Below, piece after piece: positions 1-9,084 of a DNA stretch of 64,000 nucleotides (position 1 is its first letter; every line of letters begins with the position of its first letter). The stretch comes from Mariprofundus sp. NF. Its GTDB lineage: Bacteria; Pseudomonadota; Zetaproteobacteria; Mariprofundales; Mariprofundaceae. Below the pieces are notes generated by a model. That model ran no database searches and was not told the origin of the DNA. It saw only the letters and a list, made by a program, of their open reading frames with translations. The stretch spans positions 62,001 to 126,000 of the forward strand of contig NZ_VWNC01000006.1 of assembly GCF_013387455.1 (NCBI RefSeq), written 5' to 3'. A program made the position numbers and the translations under genes.

Positions 1-507
1 ATGGTTGCGGATAAAATCACGCGACCACTCGTAATCACTGCGACTGCAGATGACAAACTTGATCTCATCCCCGGCCCCAAGCCGTTGCATATTATCAAGT
101 TGATTGCGCGCCACTTCACCACTATCGGGGGTTTTCACATCAACAATGCGGTGCACTCCATCAGGCACAGCGGCTACACTGTATGCACCTGAAGTCTCCA
201 ACTGCACCTCAATGCCAAGTCCAAGCAGCCTGCTCAGTAGTTCACCGCAATTGCGCTGGGCAAGGGGCTCACCACCGGTCACCAGCACCAACGGGCGCGC
301 CCTCTGACGCACATCTTCAATAATGGCATCAATATCCATCCAGCTACCACTATCGGTCGGAATGGCTTGTGTCGTATCACAATAGTTGCAGCGTAACGGA
401 CAACCTGCCAGCCGGATAAAGGTGCACGGCATGCCCGCCAGTGTACTTTCACCCTGGATGCTGTCGTAAATCTCATGAATGCGAAGACGCGAGGCTGAAA
501 CTGTTAT
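1..507 (-). CDS. queE: 7-carboxy-7-deazaguanine synthase, 3' end cut by window edge
   Basis: QueE is a radical SAM enzyme that contracts 6-carboxy-tetrahydropterin to 7-carboxy-7-deazaguanine in queuosine (preQ0) synthesis. The reading frame shows the conserved N-terminal IYDSIQGES motif and, numbering from the proposed start, the QueE-type CX3CX2C cluster (C36, C40, C43, in AGCPLRCNYCDT), followed by the TGGEP SAM-binding motif at 77-81. About 169 codons are visible; the family is usually near 200-220, so roughly 40 C-terminal residues lie outside the window. The frame is open only from 543, and has no ATG, GTG, TTG or CTG before the conserved IHEIYDS block. The best start is ATA at 507-505, which overlaps the cpoB stop in an ATAA arrangement and has a GGAG eight bases upstream; ATT at 480-478 is the alternative. 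It follows tolB-pal-cpoB, the usual neighbourhood in proteobacteria. Confidence 0.9.
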   Translation of the reverse strand, partial: MTVSASRLRIHEIYDSIQGESTLAGMPCTFIRLAGCPLRCNYCDTTQAIPTDSGSWMDIDAIIEDVRQRARPLVLVTGGEPLAQRNCGELLSRLLGLGIEVQLETSGAYSVAAVPDGVHRIVDVKTPDSGEVARNQLDNMQRLGAGDEIKFVICSRSDYEWSRDFIRNH

Positions 508-1340
508 TGTTGCTGCTCCACACCGCTGCTCTGCTGCAGATCAACAAGGGCCTCACGCGCCTGCTCAGCCAGTGAAGATTCAGGATGTTGTTTGATCAGG
601 CGACTGTAATACTCGATAGCAGCGCCATTTTTCTCTTCCATCTCAGAGAGCTGGCCAAGCTTCAGCAGTGCAGATGCGTGTTTAACACTTTCAGGATAGT
701 GATCAGCTACATATTTAAAAGCGTTATGGGCATTGTCCAACGCCTGTTGCGCCAGTCGTGCTTCACCTAACCAGTACCAGGCCTGATCTGCATATTCACC
801 TTGCGGGTAAGCATCAAGCTGCTCATTGAAACCCTTGGATGCTTCATCAAAACGACCACTTTTCAGTGCCAGATAGGCAGAGGTATAGGCATTCTTCTCT
901 TCTTCAGCATGTGCTGCACGATTAATAACAACAGCGCGCTTAACAGCTACGGGTGGCAGTTCAGGCGCCTTCACCGGTGTAGTCCGATGTTGTGCAACCT
1001 GAGTTTCCACGGCGGCTTCTGGCTTCTTTTTCGCAACAGGTTTGGCTACAACTTTTCTCTTACGATGCAGCTTTTCAATACGGGCAGTCAGTGCATCAAT
1101 CTGAGCCTGCTGAGTACGATTAACCGTCTCCAGGTCTTTCAACTGCTTATTCAGTTTGATATGTTCGATTTGTGCTGTTGATTCAGCGATCTCCTGGGAT
1201 TTTGACAACGCCTTGATCGAATCAGCAACACTATCTTTATCCTCAGCCCAGCTGGGGCCAACACTCTCTTTTGCGCAACCGGCAAAGAGAAACGAGCACA
1301 ATGCAAGGACGGCCATTGGATAAACCAATGGCCGCCTCAC
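504..1340 (-). CDS. cpoB: Tol-Pal system protein CpoB (YbgF), apparently a lipoprotein
   Basis: CpoB is an envelope protein that links Tol-Pal function with peptidoglycan synthesis at division. After the signal sequence there is a heptad-like helical stretch rich in Q, E, K and L, a Lys/Ala/Pro-rich linker, then three C-terminal TPR-like repeats (motifs such as YPQGEYADQAWYWLGEA and YPESVKHASALLKLGQL). I chose GTG at 1340, which gives an Arg-Arg n-region, a hydrophobic core and the lipobox LFAGC; the internal ATG at 1316 would lose the two arginines. The longer open frame back to 1469 overlaps pal in another frame and is unlikely. E. coli CpoB is a soluble periplasmic protein, so the lipobox is a difference. 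It follows pal by 19 bases and overlaps the queE start, so these genes are probably co-translated. Confidence 0.9.
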   Translation of the reverse strand: MRRPLVYPMAVLALCSFLFAGCAKESVGPSWAEDKDSVADSIKALSKSQEIAESTAQIEHIKLNKQLKDLETVNRTQQAQIDALTARIEKLHRKRKVVAKPVAKKKPEAAVETQVAQHRTTPVKAPELPPVAVKRAVVINRAAHAEEEKNAYTSAYLALKSGRFDEASKGFNEQLDAYPQGEYADQAWYWLGEARLAQQALDNAHNAFKYVADHYPESVKHASALLKLGQLSEMEEKNGAAIEYYSRLIKQHPESSLAEQAREALVDLQQSSGVEQQQ

Positions 1341-1359
1341 TAATCCACTGTTGATGGTG

Positions 1360-1836
1360 TTAACGGGTGACAATGTCACCACGACGATTCTGAGCCCAGC
1401 ACGCTTCACCAGTACCCTTACATGCCGCACGCTCTTCACCGAATGATACAGTATCAATACGATCTGCACTTACGCCACGAGAGGAGAGGAAATCACGAAC
1501 TGCATCAGCACGACGCTGACCCAGAGCCAGGTTGTATTCACGGCTTCCGCGTTCATCAGCATTACCCTCAACGGTAACATTTGCACTACGGTTGGCATTC
1601 AACCATGCTGCATTCGCATCCAGAGTTGCCCTTGCTGCGGCATCCAGATCAGATTTATCAAAAGCAAAATAGACAGCATTTGATGATGGTTTAGCCACAC
1701 CTGAATCCACTGCACGCGTGGTCTCAGTTGGCTTATCGGTGGTCACTTCCACCTTCTTCTGACAGCCAGCAAACAGCAATCCAGCCGATGCGATAGCTAC
1801 CAGGAGGATCTGTTTTTTTGAACGATTGAAATTCAT
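1360..1836 (-). CDS. pal: Peptidoglycan-associated lipoprotein Pal
   Basis: Pal is the outer-membrane lipoprotein that anchors the outer membrane to peptidoglycan and binds TolB. The 158-residue product starts with a lipoprotein signal (lipobox LFAGC, lipidated Cys25), then a short Thr-rich linker and an OmpA-like C-terminal domain from about residue 50. Peptidoglycan-binding signatures are visible: FAFDKSDL, EGNADERGSREYN and LGQRRADAV. The ATG is preceded by GGGAG about six bases upstream. It lies 126 bases downstream of tolB and directly upstream of cpoB, the standard tol-pal order. The 126-base gap holds a TTGACT element (1895-1890) that could be part of a separate pal promoter, but its best -10 match lies 19 bases away. 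Confidence 0.97.
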   Translation of the reverse strand: MNFNRSKKQILLVAIASAGLLFAGCQKKVEVTTDKPTETTRAVDSGVAKPSSNAVYFAFDKSDLDAAARATLDANAAWLNANRSANVTVEGNADERGSREYNLALGQRRADAVRDFLSSRGVSADRIDTVSFGEERAACKGTGEACWAQNRRGDIVTR

Positions 1837-1962
1837 ATTTTTCTCCCTTAGCGCTTCTAGTTAGCGTATAGTGACATTCCCTTTTTACTAGTCAACCATC
1901 AAGCTGAATATTAAGCATTGATAGCATCAGGAATCCACATTTATTTAACTCACTGGCAACCA

Positions 1963-3228
1963 TCAATGGCGAGACCAGGCCGGGTCTGAAGCATCCACAG
2001 CAGGTGAGGTTATCGGCTCAGCCCTGCCACCCCAACTCGGCACACGGTAAACACGACGAACCCTGTGCTCCTCAGCAGAATAGAGAATCATCTGCCCGTT
2101 AGGCGACCACGAAGGTGATTCAACCCGCTTACCTGCCACCAGATAGCGGATATCACTACCATCGGGACGCACCGTTGCCACAGCATAGGACCAGTTCTTC
2201 AGAGAGATCATGGCAATGCGATCACCCGCCGGAGACCAGGCCGGTGAACTGTTGTAAGAGCCCTGGGTACTCACCCTGTGTGCTTTACCGCCGGATACTG
2301 CCTTACGGTAGATCTGAGGCTGACCGCTGCGATTGCTGACAAAAGCGATCCATTTGCCATCCGGCGACCATGTCGGCGTGGTATCAATACCGTTATTGGT
2401 TGTGAAACGACGCCACTTCCTGGTTTTGATATCATAGATGTGAATATCGGTATTACCGGTATTGTGCGATAGCGTAGCTGCCACATAACGGCCATCGGGA
2501 GAGAACTCAGGGGTAGAGTTCAAACCTTTGAACTCACCAAAGGCGGTGCGGCCACCGCTCTGCAGATCAAAAAACTCCAGTCGTGGTCGATTACCCACAT
2601 AGGTATTGAGTGCCACTTTCTGCCCGTCCGGCGCCCAGTCAGGAGAGAGTAGCAGCGTGAAGTTCTTACCCACCACCTGATTATTGGCCCCATCCTGATC
2701 CATATAGATCAGATCGGAGTAATCACCTCGTTTATGTACGTAGAGAATATGACTGGTAAAATAACCGGGAATACCGAGAGCTGCGCTGTAGATCTGATCA
2801 GCCACCCGATGGGCAAGTCTGCGAATCTGTTTGGCGCCACCCTCAATGGTGACCGTGGCCAGCTCTTTGGTCCTGAACAGGTCGTAAACCCTCACCTCGG
2901 CTTTCCAGCGCTCCCCCTCCCTGCGCAATTTGCACAAGGCAAGGATATCGGCACCGACAATGCGCCAGTCACCATATTCAACCTTGGCCCAGCTATCATC
3001 AAAGGTTGCCAGATAAGCCAGTGGATCAATCACTTTAAACGACTGGCTCGACTCCAGATCATCACTGACCACACCATTAAACAGGCGTCGTTCATTTTCG
3101 CCATCATCAACCGAGACCAGCAGGCCCAGCTGAAGTGGCCGATAACCGGACTGGTAGATATCAAATTCGGCAGCCGATACAGGCAGTGTGAGTGAGAAAA
3201 ACAGTAGAAAAACAGATAGCAGTCGCAT
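1963..3228 (-). CDS. tolB: Tol-Pal system beta-propeller protein TolB
   Basis: TolB is the periplasmic propeller protein that shuttles between Pal and TolA. The 421 residues match the usual length of about 430. A Sec signal peptide (cleavage probably after VSAA, residue 20) is followed by the N-terminal TolB domain to about residue 150 and then repeated propeller blades with the typical (F/W)SPDG(K/R) signature: LSPDWAPDGQ, FSPDGRYVA, WSPDGKWIAF, WSPAGDRIAM, WSPNGQMIL. The next gene upstream is amtB with its own terminator, so tolQRA are not next to tolB here and tolB must be transcribed from within 3229-3270 or by read-through. No strong Shine-Dalgarno sequence is visible before the ATG. Confidence 0.97.
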   Translation of the reverse strand: MRLLSVFLLFFSLTLPVSAAEFDIYQSGYRPLQLGLLVSVDDGENERRLFNGVVSDDLESSQSFKVIDPLAYLATFDDSWAKVEYGDWRIVGADILALCKLRREGERWKAEVRVYDLFRTKELATVTIEGGAKQIRRLAHRVADQIYSAALGIPGYFTSHILYVHKRGDYSDLIYMDQDGANNQVVGKNFTLLLSPDWAPDGQKVALNTYVGNRPRLEFFDLQSGGRTAFGEFKGLNSTPEFSPDGRYVAATLSHNTGNTDIHIYDIKTRKWRRFTTNNGIDTTPTWSPDGKWIAFVSNRSGQPQIYRKAVSGGKAHRVSTQGSYNSSPAWSPAGDRIAMISLKNWSYAVATVRPDGSDIRYLVAGKRVESPSWSPNGQMILYSAEEHRVRRVYRVPSWGGRAEPITSPAVDASDPAWSRH

Positions 3229-3266
3229 GTCCGGTTTCTAACGTTTGCAAAGGTTGAAGACAAGAT

Positions 3267-3297
3267 GCAAAACGGGCCCGCGTTTCCACAGGCCCGT
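3267..3297 (-). terminator. Intrinsic terminator after the 3323-4534 amtB
   Basis: On the minus strand ACGGGCC and GGCCCGT form a 7-bp GC-rich stem with a 12-base loop followed by TTTT, 26 bases past the amtB stop. It separates the nitrogen cluster from tolB. Confidence 0.75.
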
Positions 3298-3322
3298 CAT
3301 AGCTATATTCATCAACTACAGA

Positions 3323-4534
3323 TCAGTGATTGGCCATATCCTGCTCAGGTGTTGAGCTGATATTGTGAACAGCCAGATCCGCGCCCATATGTTCATCCTC
3401 CTCAGAGAGACGGATGCCCATAATAGCCTTAACAAGACCATATACGGCAAAACCACCGACTACTGCGATGCCAACACCAGTGCCCGTGCCGATCAACTGT
3501 GACATAAATGTCACGCCGCCAGCACCACCCATGGCTGTAGTACCGAAGATACCGGCAGCGATACCGCCCCAGGCGCCACAGACACCGTGCAGTGGAATCA
3601 CACCCAGCACGTCATCAATTTTCAGCTTAATCTGAATAAATTCAAATCCAACTACAAATATAACACCGGCAATAGCGCCAATGCTCAGTGCGCCAATGGG
3701 GTGCACGATATCGGAGCCGGCACAGATCGCCACCAACCCGGCCAGTGCCCCGTTATGAACAAAACCGGGGTCATTTTTACCAGCCACAAGTGCCGCCAGC
3801 AGACCACCAACCATAGCCAATAGCGAGTTCATAGCGACAAGGCCTGATGCCCCCTCTGCTGTGCCTGCACTCATCACATTAAATCCGAACCAGCCGACAC
3901 AGAGAATCCATGAACCCAGCGCCAGGAATGGAATATTCGAGGGCAGTATGGCCATCATGCGGCCCTCCCTGTTATATCGGCCTCTGCGTGCACCCAACAC
4001 CACCACTGCACCCAGCGCCAGGAATCCGCCCATAGCATGCACTACGACAGAGCCGGCAAAATCATGAAAGGCAGCGCCAAAGTTCGCCTCCAGCCATGCC
4101 TGATAACCAAAATTACCATTCCAGATCATGCCTTCGAAAAACGGGTAGATCACAGCTACCAGCAACACCGTTGCCAATGCGTTGGGCCAGAATCTTATAC
4201 GTTCGGTGACACCACCGGAGATAATAGCCGGAATGGCTGCCGCGAAGGTCAACAAAAAGAAAAAGTGAACCATTTTGTAACCGTTAGAGATATCTGCAAG
4301 CCTGTTCAGCTCTGATACCGGCGCAAAAAAGTTGATGCCATAAGCGACGGAAAAACCGACAAAGAAATAGGCAATGGTAGAGAAACCGAAATCGGTAATC
4401 ACACGCACCAGTGCGTTCACCTGATTTTTCTTGCGAACCGTTCCAACTTCCAGAAAAGCGAAACCCGCATGCATTGCCAATACCATGGCAGCACCCAAGG
4501 TAAGGAAAAAGACGTCAAATCCTGCTGTGTTCAT
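3323..4534 (-). CDS. amtB: Ammonium transporter, Amt family (first copy)
   Basis: Inner-membrane ammonium channel that deprotonates NH4+ and conducts NH3. The 403 residues are strongly hydrophobic with about 11 transmembrane segments. Both pore histidines of the family are present, in VVVHAMGG and PLHGVCG, as are GAxxALGSWILxxGWFGFN-like and NGALAGLVAI signatures. There is no N-terminal signal peptide; the ATG has GGGAG ten bases upstream. The C-terminal tail (GIRLSEEDEH) resembles the cytoplasmic element that contacts GlnK. It follows a glnK gene by 144 bases. It is clearly divergent from the second amtB at 6274-7539, so the two are not a recent duplication. Confidence 0.95.
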   Translation of the reverse strand: MNTAGFDVFFLTLGAAMVLAMHAGFAFLEVGTVRKKNQVNALVRVITDFGFSTIAYFFVGFSVAYGINFFAPVSELNRLADISNGYKMVHFFFLLTFAAAIPAIISGGVTERIRFWPNALATVLLVAVIYPFFEGMIWNGNFGYQAWLEANFGAAFHDFAGSVVVHAMGGFLALGAVVVLGARRGRYNREGRMMAILPSNIPFLALGSWILCVGWFGFNVMSAGTAEGASGLVAMNSLLAMVGGLLAALVAGKNDPGFVHNGALAGLVAICAGSDIVHPIGALSIGAIAGVIFVVGFEFIQIKLKIDDVLGVIPLHGVCGAWGGIAAGIFGTTAMGGAGGVTFMSQLIGTGTGVGIAVVGGFAVYGLVKAIMGIRLSEEDEHMGADLAVHNISSTPEQDMANH

Positions 4535-4678
4535 TTTAATATAACTCCCTGTTTTATATTATTTTTCTATCAAGGAAACCGTTTGCAGCTCCCCATAAAC
4601 TTAGATTGTGAGCACTGCTGCTCGTTTTGACCTGGTGTGGCTCATTAACGCAAGAGATAAATCACCACTCTCCTATAA

Positions 4679-5029
<351 letters not shown>

Positions 5030-6124
5030 CTAAAGATCACACGAATCTGTTGATCCATGGTTGAGTAACTTCTCCAGCAACATTTGCTGATTAGCCAACA
5101 TGCGAGAATGCATCAACGGCTGTAGAATCTGCGACTGTTTTTCAACCTGCCTGAGCATCTCATCATATGCATTGAGACTATCCTTAACATGATCAAACGG
5201 CGTTAACATACGACTGACCAGCGAAGCCAAACCCTGCATTTCAGAGATCTCCAGCTCTGCCAAAATAACATCGAACAGTCGTTGGATCCCCTTCAGCTTG
5301 GCATGCAGCCTCCTACTCTCGTCTGACTCTGACGCCAGACGCAGTGCAATCGATCCATTTCTCCTGACAAGAGCGTCCCACTCAGCCGGAGTCGGGTTTT
5401 GACTCTCAACAGCACTCATCAGATCCATCATCTCCTGACACAGTGTGGCCGCCTCACTCTTCTCACTGATTTGATCATAGAGATTCATCACACTGCCCAT
5501 CAAACCCATCAGATTACGCAACGAATAGAGCGCATGACGAATCTCATAACGCTGATGATTCTGAGCATGGCTGGATGGACAGATTACAAATTTACCGGAG
5601 GGAACAGGATAAGCTTCTGTCATGCCACAGAGATAAAAGGCATCGCCATAGAGGCGCTGAGCAAAGATCTCACTACCCAGCATGCTCCTGATATCGGGCA
5701 TCTGCAGCGGCTCTGCGGCAAAACGAACCGAATAGGAGATGGCCGGCTGCAGCAGATCCTCCTCCTGCCAGTCGATCTGATCACTGAGCAACTCCACTTC
5801 GGAGAGGCTATCCGAATGCGGCTGTAACCAGATACCAAGGAAATAGAAGTAATCGGAAGTCAGTGAATCATCCTGCAGAGAGATAATCACCGTTACCGGC
5901 TGCCCCTTTCGCTTCACATCAAAGGCCATTATATCATCTTCCCAACTGATCTCGGCATCTTGAATACCAAGCAGCGAGAGCATATTCAGGCAGTTTCCGA
6001 CAAACTCTTCGCGGCTGAAACTCTCTTTATCATAACCCCATACGTGCCCTGAAACAGGCAGCTGATTAGGCTCCAGCATTCGATCATTAAGTGAAAGTGC
6101 ATGTAGTAAAAGTGAACCACTCAA
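5030..6124 (-). CDS. Unrecognised 364-residue protein inside the amtB/glnK cluster
   Basis: I do not recognise this family. The start is TTG at 6124, chosen because GGAGG sits six bases upstream. There is no signal peptide or transmembrane segment, so it is probably cytoplasmic. Residues 1-185 look like a mixed alpha/beta domain with many Trp, Tyr and acidic residues. Residues 190-364 are almost entirely helical, with Leu/Met-rich amphipathic stretches (RHALYSLRNLMGLMGS, MLRQVEKQSQILQPLMHS) that could form a helical bundle or coiled coil. It ends 10 bases before the glnK at 4679-5020 and starts 150 bases after amtB 6274-7539, so it is almost certainly expressed with nitrogen genes. A regulatory or scaffolding role is a guess from position only. 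Confidence 0.85.
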   Translation of the reverse strand: MSGSLLLHALSLNDRMLEPNQLPVSGHVWGYDKESFSREEFVGNCLNMLSLLGIQDAEISWEDDIMAFDVKRKGQPVTVIISLQDDSLTSDYFYFLGIWLQPHSDSLSEVELLSDQIDWQEEDLLQPAISYSVRFAAEPLQMPDIRSMLGSEIFAQRLYGDAFYLCGMTEAYPVPSGKFVICPSSHAQNHQRYEIRHALYSLRNLMGLMGSVMNLYDQISEKSEAATLCQEMMDLMSAVESQNPTPAEWDALVRRNGSIALRLASESDESRRLHAKLKGIQRLFDVILAELEISEMQGLASLVSRMLTPFDHVKDSLNAYDEMLRQVEKQSQILQPLMHSRMLANQQMLLEKLLNHGSTDSCDL

Positions 6125-6189
6125 TCTATACCTCCTTATTCATAAAAAGGATTCCTGACTTCAGTCTTGAATCCAGTATACAAACGGGA

Positions 6190-6219
6190 ATTGGGAGCGG
6201 ATAAAAATCCGCTCCCAAT
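6190..6219 (-). other. Perfect 13-bp hairpin between amtB and the unrecognised gene
   Basis: The arms 6190-6202 (ATTGGGAGCGGAT) and 6207-6219 are exact reverse complements around a 4-base loop. On the minus strand it lies about 55 bases past the amtB stop and is not followed by a T-run (ATTCCCG follows), so it is better read as a partial terminator or an mRNA-stabilising 3' structure that lowers expression of downstream genes. Confidence 0.7.
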
Positions 6220-6273
6220 CCATCTGTCATAAAGTAATCTTAAACCTATGATCTGCTAAGACTCCTTTTTTTA

Positions 6274-7539
6274 TTACTTCCTGTCCTGACTAAATTCCGG
6301 ATAGGCCTCAAGACCACACTCGCCAACATCCAGACCTTCATACTCCTCCTCTTCGGATACACGAATACCCATGACTGCCTTCACAATACCCCAGACAACC
6401 AGACTGGTCGCAAACACCCAGGCAAAGATCACACCGATACCCAGCAACTGCGCTGAAAGTGTAGCATCAGGATTGGAGATGCAAACTGCCAGCAGCCCCC
6501 AGAGACCAACCACACCATGCACCGAGATCGCACCTACCGGATCATCAATCTTGAACTTGTTGTCAAGGGTGACGATTGAAATCACAACCAGTGCACCACC
6601 GATGGCACCAATCAGGGTAGCCAGTTCAGGTGAAGGCGTCAGCGGTTCAGCAGTGATCGACACAAGCCCTGCCAGTGCACCATTGAGTGCCATGGTAAGA
6701 TCAGCCTTACCGAACCAGAGACGTGCCAATAGAAGAGCCGCGACACAACCACCAGCAGCAGCCATGTTGGTATTCACAAACACCATCGCTGTTGCATTTG
6801 CCTCGGCAATATCAGAAACCTTCAGCTCTGAACCACCGTTAAAGCCGAACCAGCCCATCCAGAGGATAAAGGTACCCAGTGTTGCCATCGGTAGATTGGC
6901 ACCCGGAATAGCGTTGACCGAACCATCTTTACCATACTTGCCTTTACGAGCACCAAGCAGCAGTACACCGGCAAGTGCTGCAGCAGCACCAGCCATATGA
7001 ACCACACCGGAACCTGCGAAATCAAGGAAGCCTGCTTCATCAAGGAAACCACCGCCCCACTTCCACATACCCTGCGTTGGATAGATGATACCGGTAAATA
7101 CGATAGCAAAGGCAAAGAAGGCCCACAGCTTCATACGCTCGGCAACGGCACCGGAAACAATCGACATCGCGGTAGCTACAAACACCACCTGGAAGAAGAA
7201 GTCCGACAGGTTGGAGTAGTACGGCGCATCATCGCCACCGGCCAGCACTGCAGCAGCCTCATTATCAGCACCGAGACCGAAACTGATGCCCGGGATAATC
7301 GATGAGATCGAATCACCATACATGATGTTATAACCGATCAGCATGTACATGATACATGCAATGGAGTAGAGCACGACATTCTTGGTCAGAATCTCGGCCG
7401 TGTTTTTTGAGCGGACAAGGCCAGCCTCCAGCATGGAGAAGCCAGCGGCCATCCACATAACGAATGCGCCCATCACCAGAAAGTAAAAAGTGTCCAGTGC
7501 ATATTTAGTTTGCAGGATATCTCCTGTAATCTGTTCCAT
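6274..7539 (-). CDS. amtB: Ammonium transporter, Amt family (second copy)
   Basis: A 421-residue Amt channel with about 11 transmembrane helices after a short non-cleaved N-terminus. Family signatures include FVMWMAAGFSMLEAGLVRSKN, the first pore His in SGVVHMAGA, NGALAGLVSITA, and the second pore His in SVHGVVGLWG. The tail GIRVSEEEEYEGLD is the typical Amt C-terminal motif needed for cooperative opening and P-II contact. It lies 13 bases after glnK 7553-7894, with a good AGGAGG ribosome site, so translation of the pair is probably coupled. The neighbouring second pair suggests two ammonium channels with separate P-II partners. The 'Amt' call is firm; whether one copy acts as a sensor is not visible. 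Confidence 0.96.
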   Translation of the reverse strand: MEQITGDILQTKYALDTFYFLVMGAFVMWMAAGFSMLEAGLVRSKNTAEILTKNVVLYSIACIMYMLIGYNIMYGDSISSIIPGISFGLGADNEAAAVLAGGDDAPYYSNLSDFFFQVVFVATAMSIVSGAVAERMKLWAFFAFAIVFTGIIYPTQGMWKWGGGFLDEAGFLDFAGSGVVHMAGAAAALAGVLLLGARKGKYGKDGSVNAIPGANLPMATLGTFILWMGWFGFNGGSELKVSDIAEANATAMVFVNTNMAAAGGCVAALLLARLWFGKADLTMALNGALAGLVSITAEPLTPSPELATLIGAIGGALVVISIVTLDNKFKIDDPVGAISVHGVVGLWGLLAVCISNPDATLSAQLLGIGVIFAWVFATSLVVWGIVKAVMGIRVSEEEEYEGLDVGECGLEAYPEFSQDRK

Positions 7540-7552
7540 GTTTTACCTCCTT

Positions 7553-7906
<354 letters not shown>

Positions 7907-7938
7907 TTAAGATTCTCTCACACGTGAACTTGGGGTCC

Positions 7939-7962
7939 GGGAGACGGTTGCAGCCGTCTCCC
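7939..7962 (-). other. 9-bp hairpin between porin gene and glnK
   Basis: GGGAGACGG (7939-7947) and CCGTCTCCC (7954-7962) pair perfectly around a 6-base loop. No T-run follows on the minus strand, so complete termination is unlikely; an RNA-processing or stability element between the porin and glnK cistrons fits better. Confidence 0.65.
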
Positions 7963-7986
7963 TTTCCATTTCCAATCGGGGATTGA

Positions 7987-8976
7987 TTAGAAGCTGTACG
8001 TCATTTCAAAGGCGTAAGTGTTGATACTTGTGCTTGGGATAACAGTACGGTCTTTATCATTACGGAACTCAAACAGAGCACCCAGGCCATCACCCAGTGC
8101 TGCAGTTAAGGCGACTGTTGTTGCGGTCATTTTACCTGCTGCGACTGTATCCGGATCCCAAACACCGTAGCGACCGGTGACACCGAGCATGTCGGTGAAA
8201 TCGTAGTGAGCAGTTACAAAGAAACCCTGAGACTTGGTGTTCAATGCAGTCCAGTTTTTATTCTGCGCATACTCAGCGCCGATAATCAGACCATCTACAA
8301 GCTCAAGCGTCAGATCGATATCATATGTTTTGAACTTCTGCAGCTGATAAACGCCTGCAATATTGTCACCGGTCAGATAAGAGAAGCCGATATTCATGCC
8401 TTCGATCGGAGTAAGTCCCAGACGACCACCGAAGGTGTTCACGCCTGTAGTTGTGTTCGCTGCATTGGTGTCGGTACCGTTTGCTGCATAAACGATCAGA
8501 TCAGCAATACCGAAACTTGTCGCAAGCGAAGCACCTGTCATGTTGGTTGGCAGTGCATTATTAAACACCAGCGCATGTGAGTACTGATACATATCAGGTG
8601 CATCAAGCAGTTCCCAGCCAATGGGTGCATTAAACTTACCGAAGGTGAAAGTCACACCTTCACCGATACCATTGAAGGTGTAGTAGATATAACCCTGTTC
8701 AAATGGTGTGGCACCAAATCCATCCGCAGTGGATTCAAGGTCAAAGCGCAGACCCACATTATCGGATGCGTATTCAATATCGATCTCTACCTGATCGAGC
8801 GTGATTCCACCCTTGGCAGGAGGCCTAGCGTTGCTATCAGACCATGCTGCATCAACAAAACCACTGATCTGGATATTATCAAGTTTGTCCTTCAAGCTGC
8901 CAGACCAGCCGATTGATGGCCCAGCCATCAACCCGAGACCCAGTAATGCAGCCATTGCACTATTTTGTACCTTCAT
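7987..8976 (-). CDS. Outer-membrane beta-barrel porin (OmpL-like, bbp2 family)
   Basis: A 329-residue secreted protein with a Sec signal peptide (residues 1 to about 25, ending GPSIGWSG) and alternating amphipathic beta strands typical of the OmpL-like beta-barrel family (Pfam bbp2). The signature ISGFVDAAWSDSN at the mature N-terminus, the repeated aromatic girdle residues and the terminal Phe in FEMTYSF support outer-membrane insertion by the BAM machinery. It heads the nitrogen cluster, so it may be induced under nitrogen limitation to widen uptake of small nitrogen compounds; the substrate itself cannot be read from sequence. The family assignment is from pattern memory; an outer-membrane location is much surer than a substrate. 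Confidence 0.85.
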   Translation of the reverse strand: MKVQNSAMAALLGLGLMAGPSIGWSGSLKDKLDNIQISGFVDAAWSDSNARPPAKGGITLDQVEIDIEYASDNVGLRFDLESTADGFGATPFEQGYIYYTFNGIGEGVTFTFGKFNAPIGWELLDAPDMYQYSHALVFNNALPTNMTGASLATSFGIADLIVYAANGTDTNAANTTTGVNTFGGRLGLTPIEGMNIGFSYLTGDNIAGVYQLQKFKTYDIDLTLELVDGLIIGAEYAQNKNWTALNTKSQGFFVTAHYDFTDMLGVTGRYGVWDPDTVAAGKMTATTVALTAALGDGLGALFEFRNDKDRTVIPSTSINTYAFEMTYSF

Positions 8977-9029
8977 ATTTATCTCCTCATGTTACTTTTT
9001 TTATTGTGCTGAATCAGATACTCTCTTAT

Positions 9030-9045
9030 AGCAGGGCTGGTGCCA
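9030..9045 (-). promoter_or_regulatory. Sigma-54 type -24/-12 promoter of the nitrogen cluster
   Basis: The minus strand reads TGGCACCAGCCCTGCT: GG and GC are separated by exactly 10 bases and only one position of the core TGGCAC-N5-TTGC consensus differs. It would start transcripts near 9018, about 40 bases before the porin ATG. RpoN-dependent promoters are the standard control for amtB/glnK genes. Confidence 0.75.
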
Positions 9046-9084
9046 CCCGTGCCAAATCATATAACACGTTTATTTTCAAATAGT

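Noticed and set aside
1865-1895. Promoter candidate upstream of pal
   Set aside because: TTGACT is good but the nearest TATA-like hexamer is 19 bases away; not convincing enough to list as a feature.
2734-3195. 153-codon plus-strand frame within tolB
   Set aside because: Fully antisense to a clear tolB gene; no domain features.
6371-7000. 209-codon plus-strand frame within amtB
   Set aside because: A frame shadow caused by the codon bias of the Amt gene; Ser/Pro/Thr-rich without family features.
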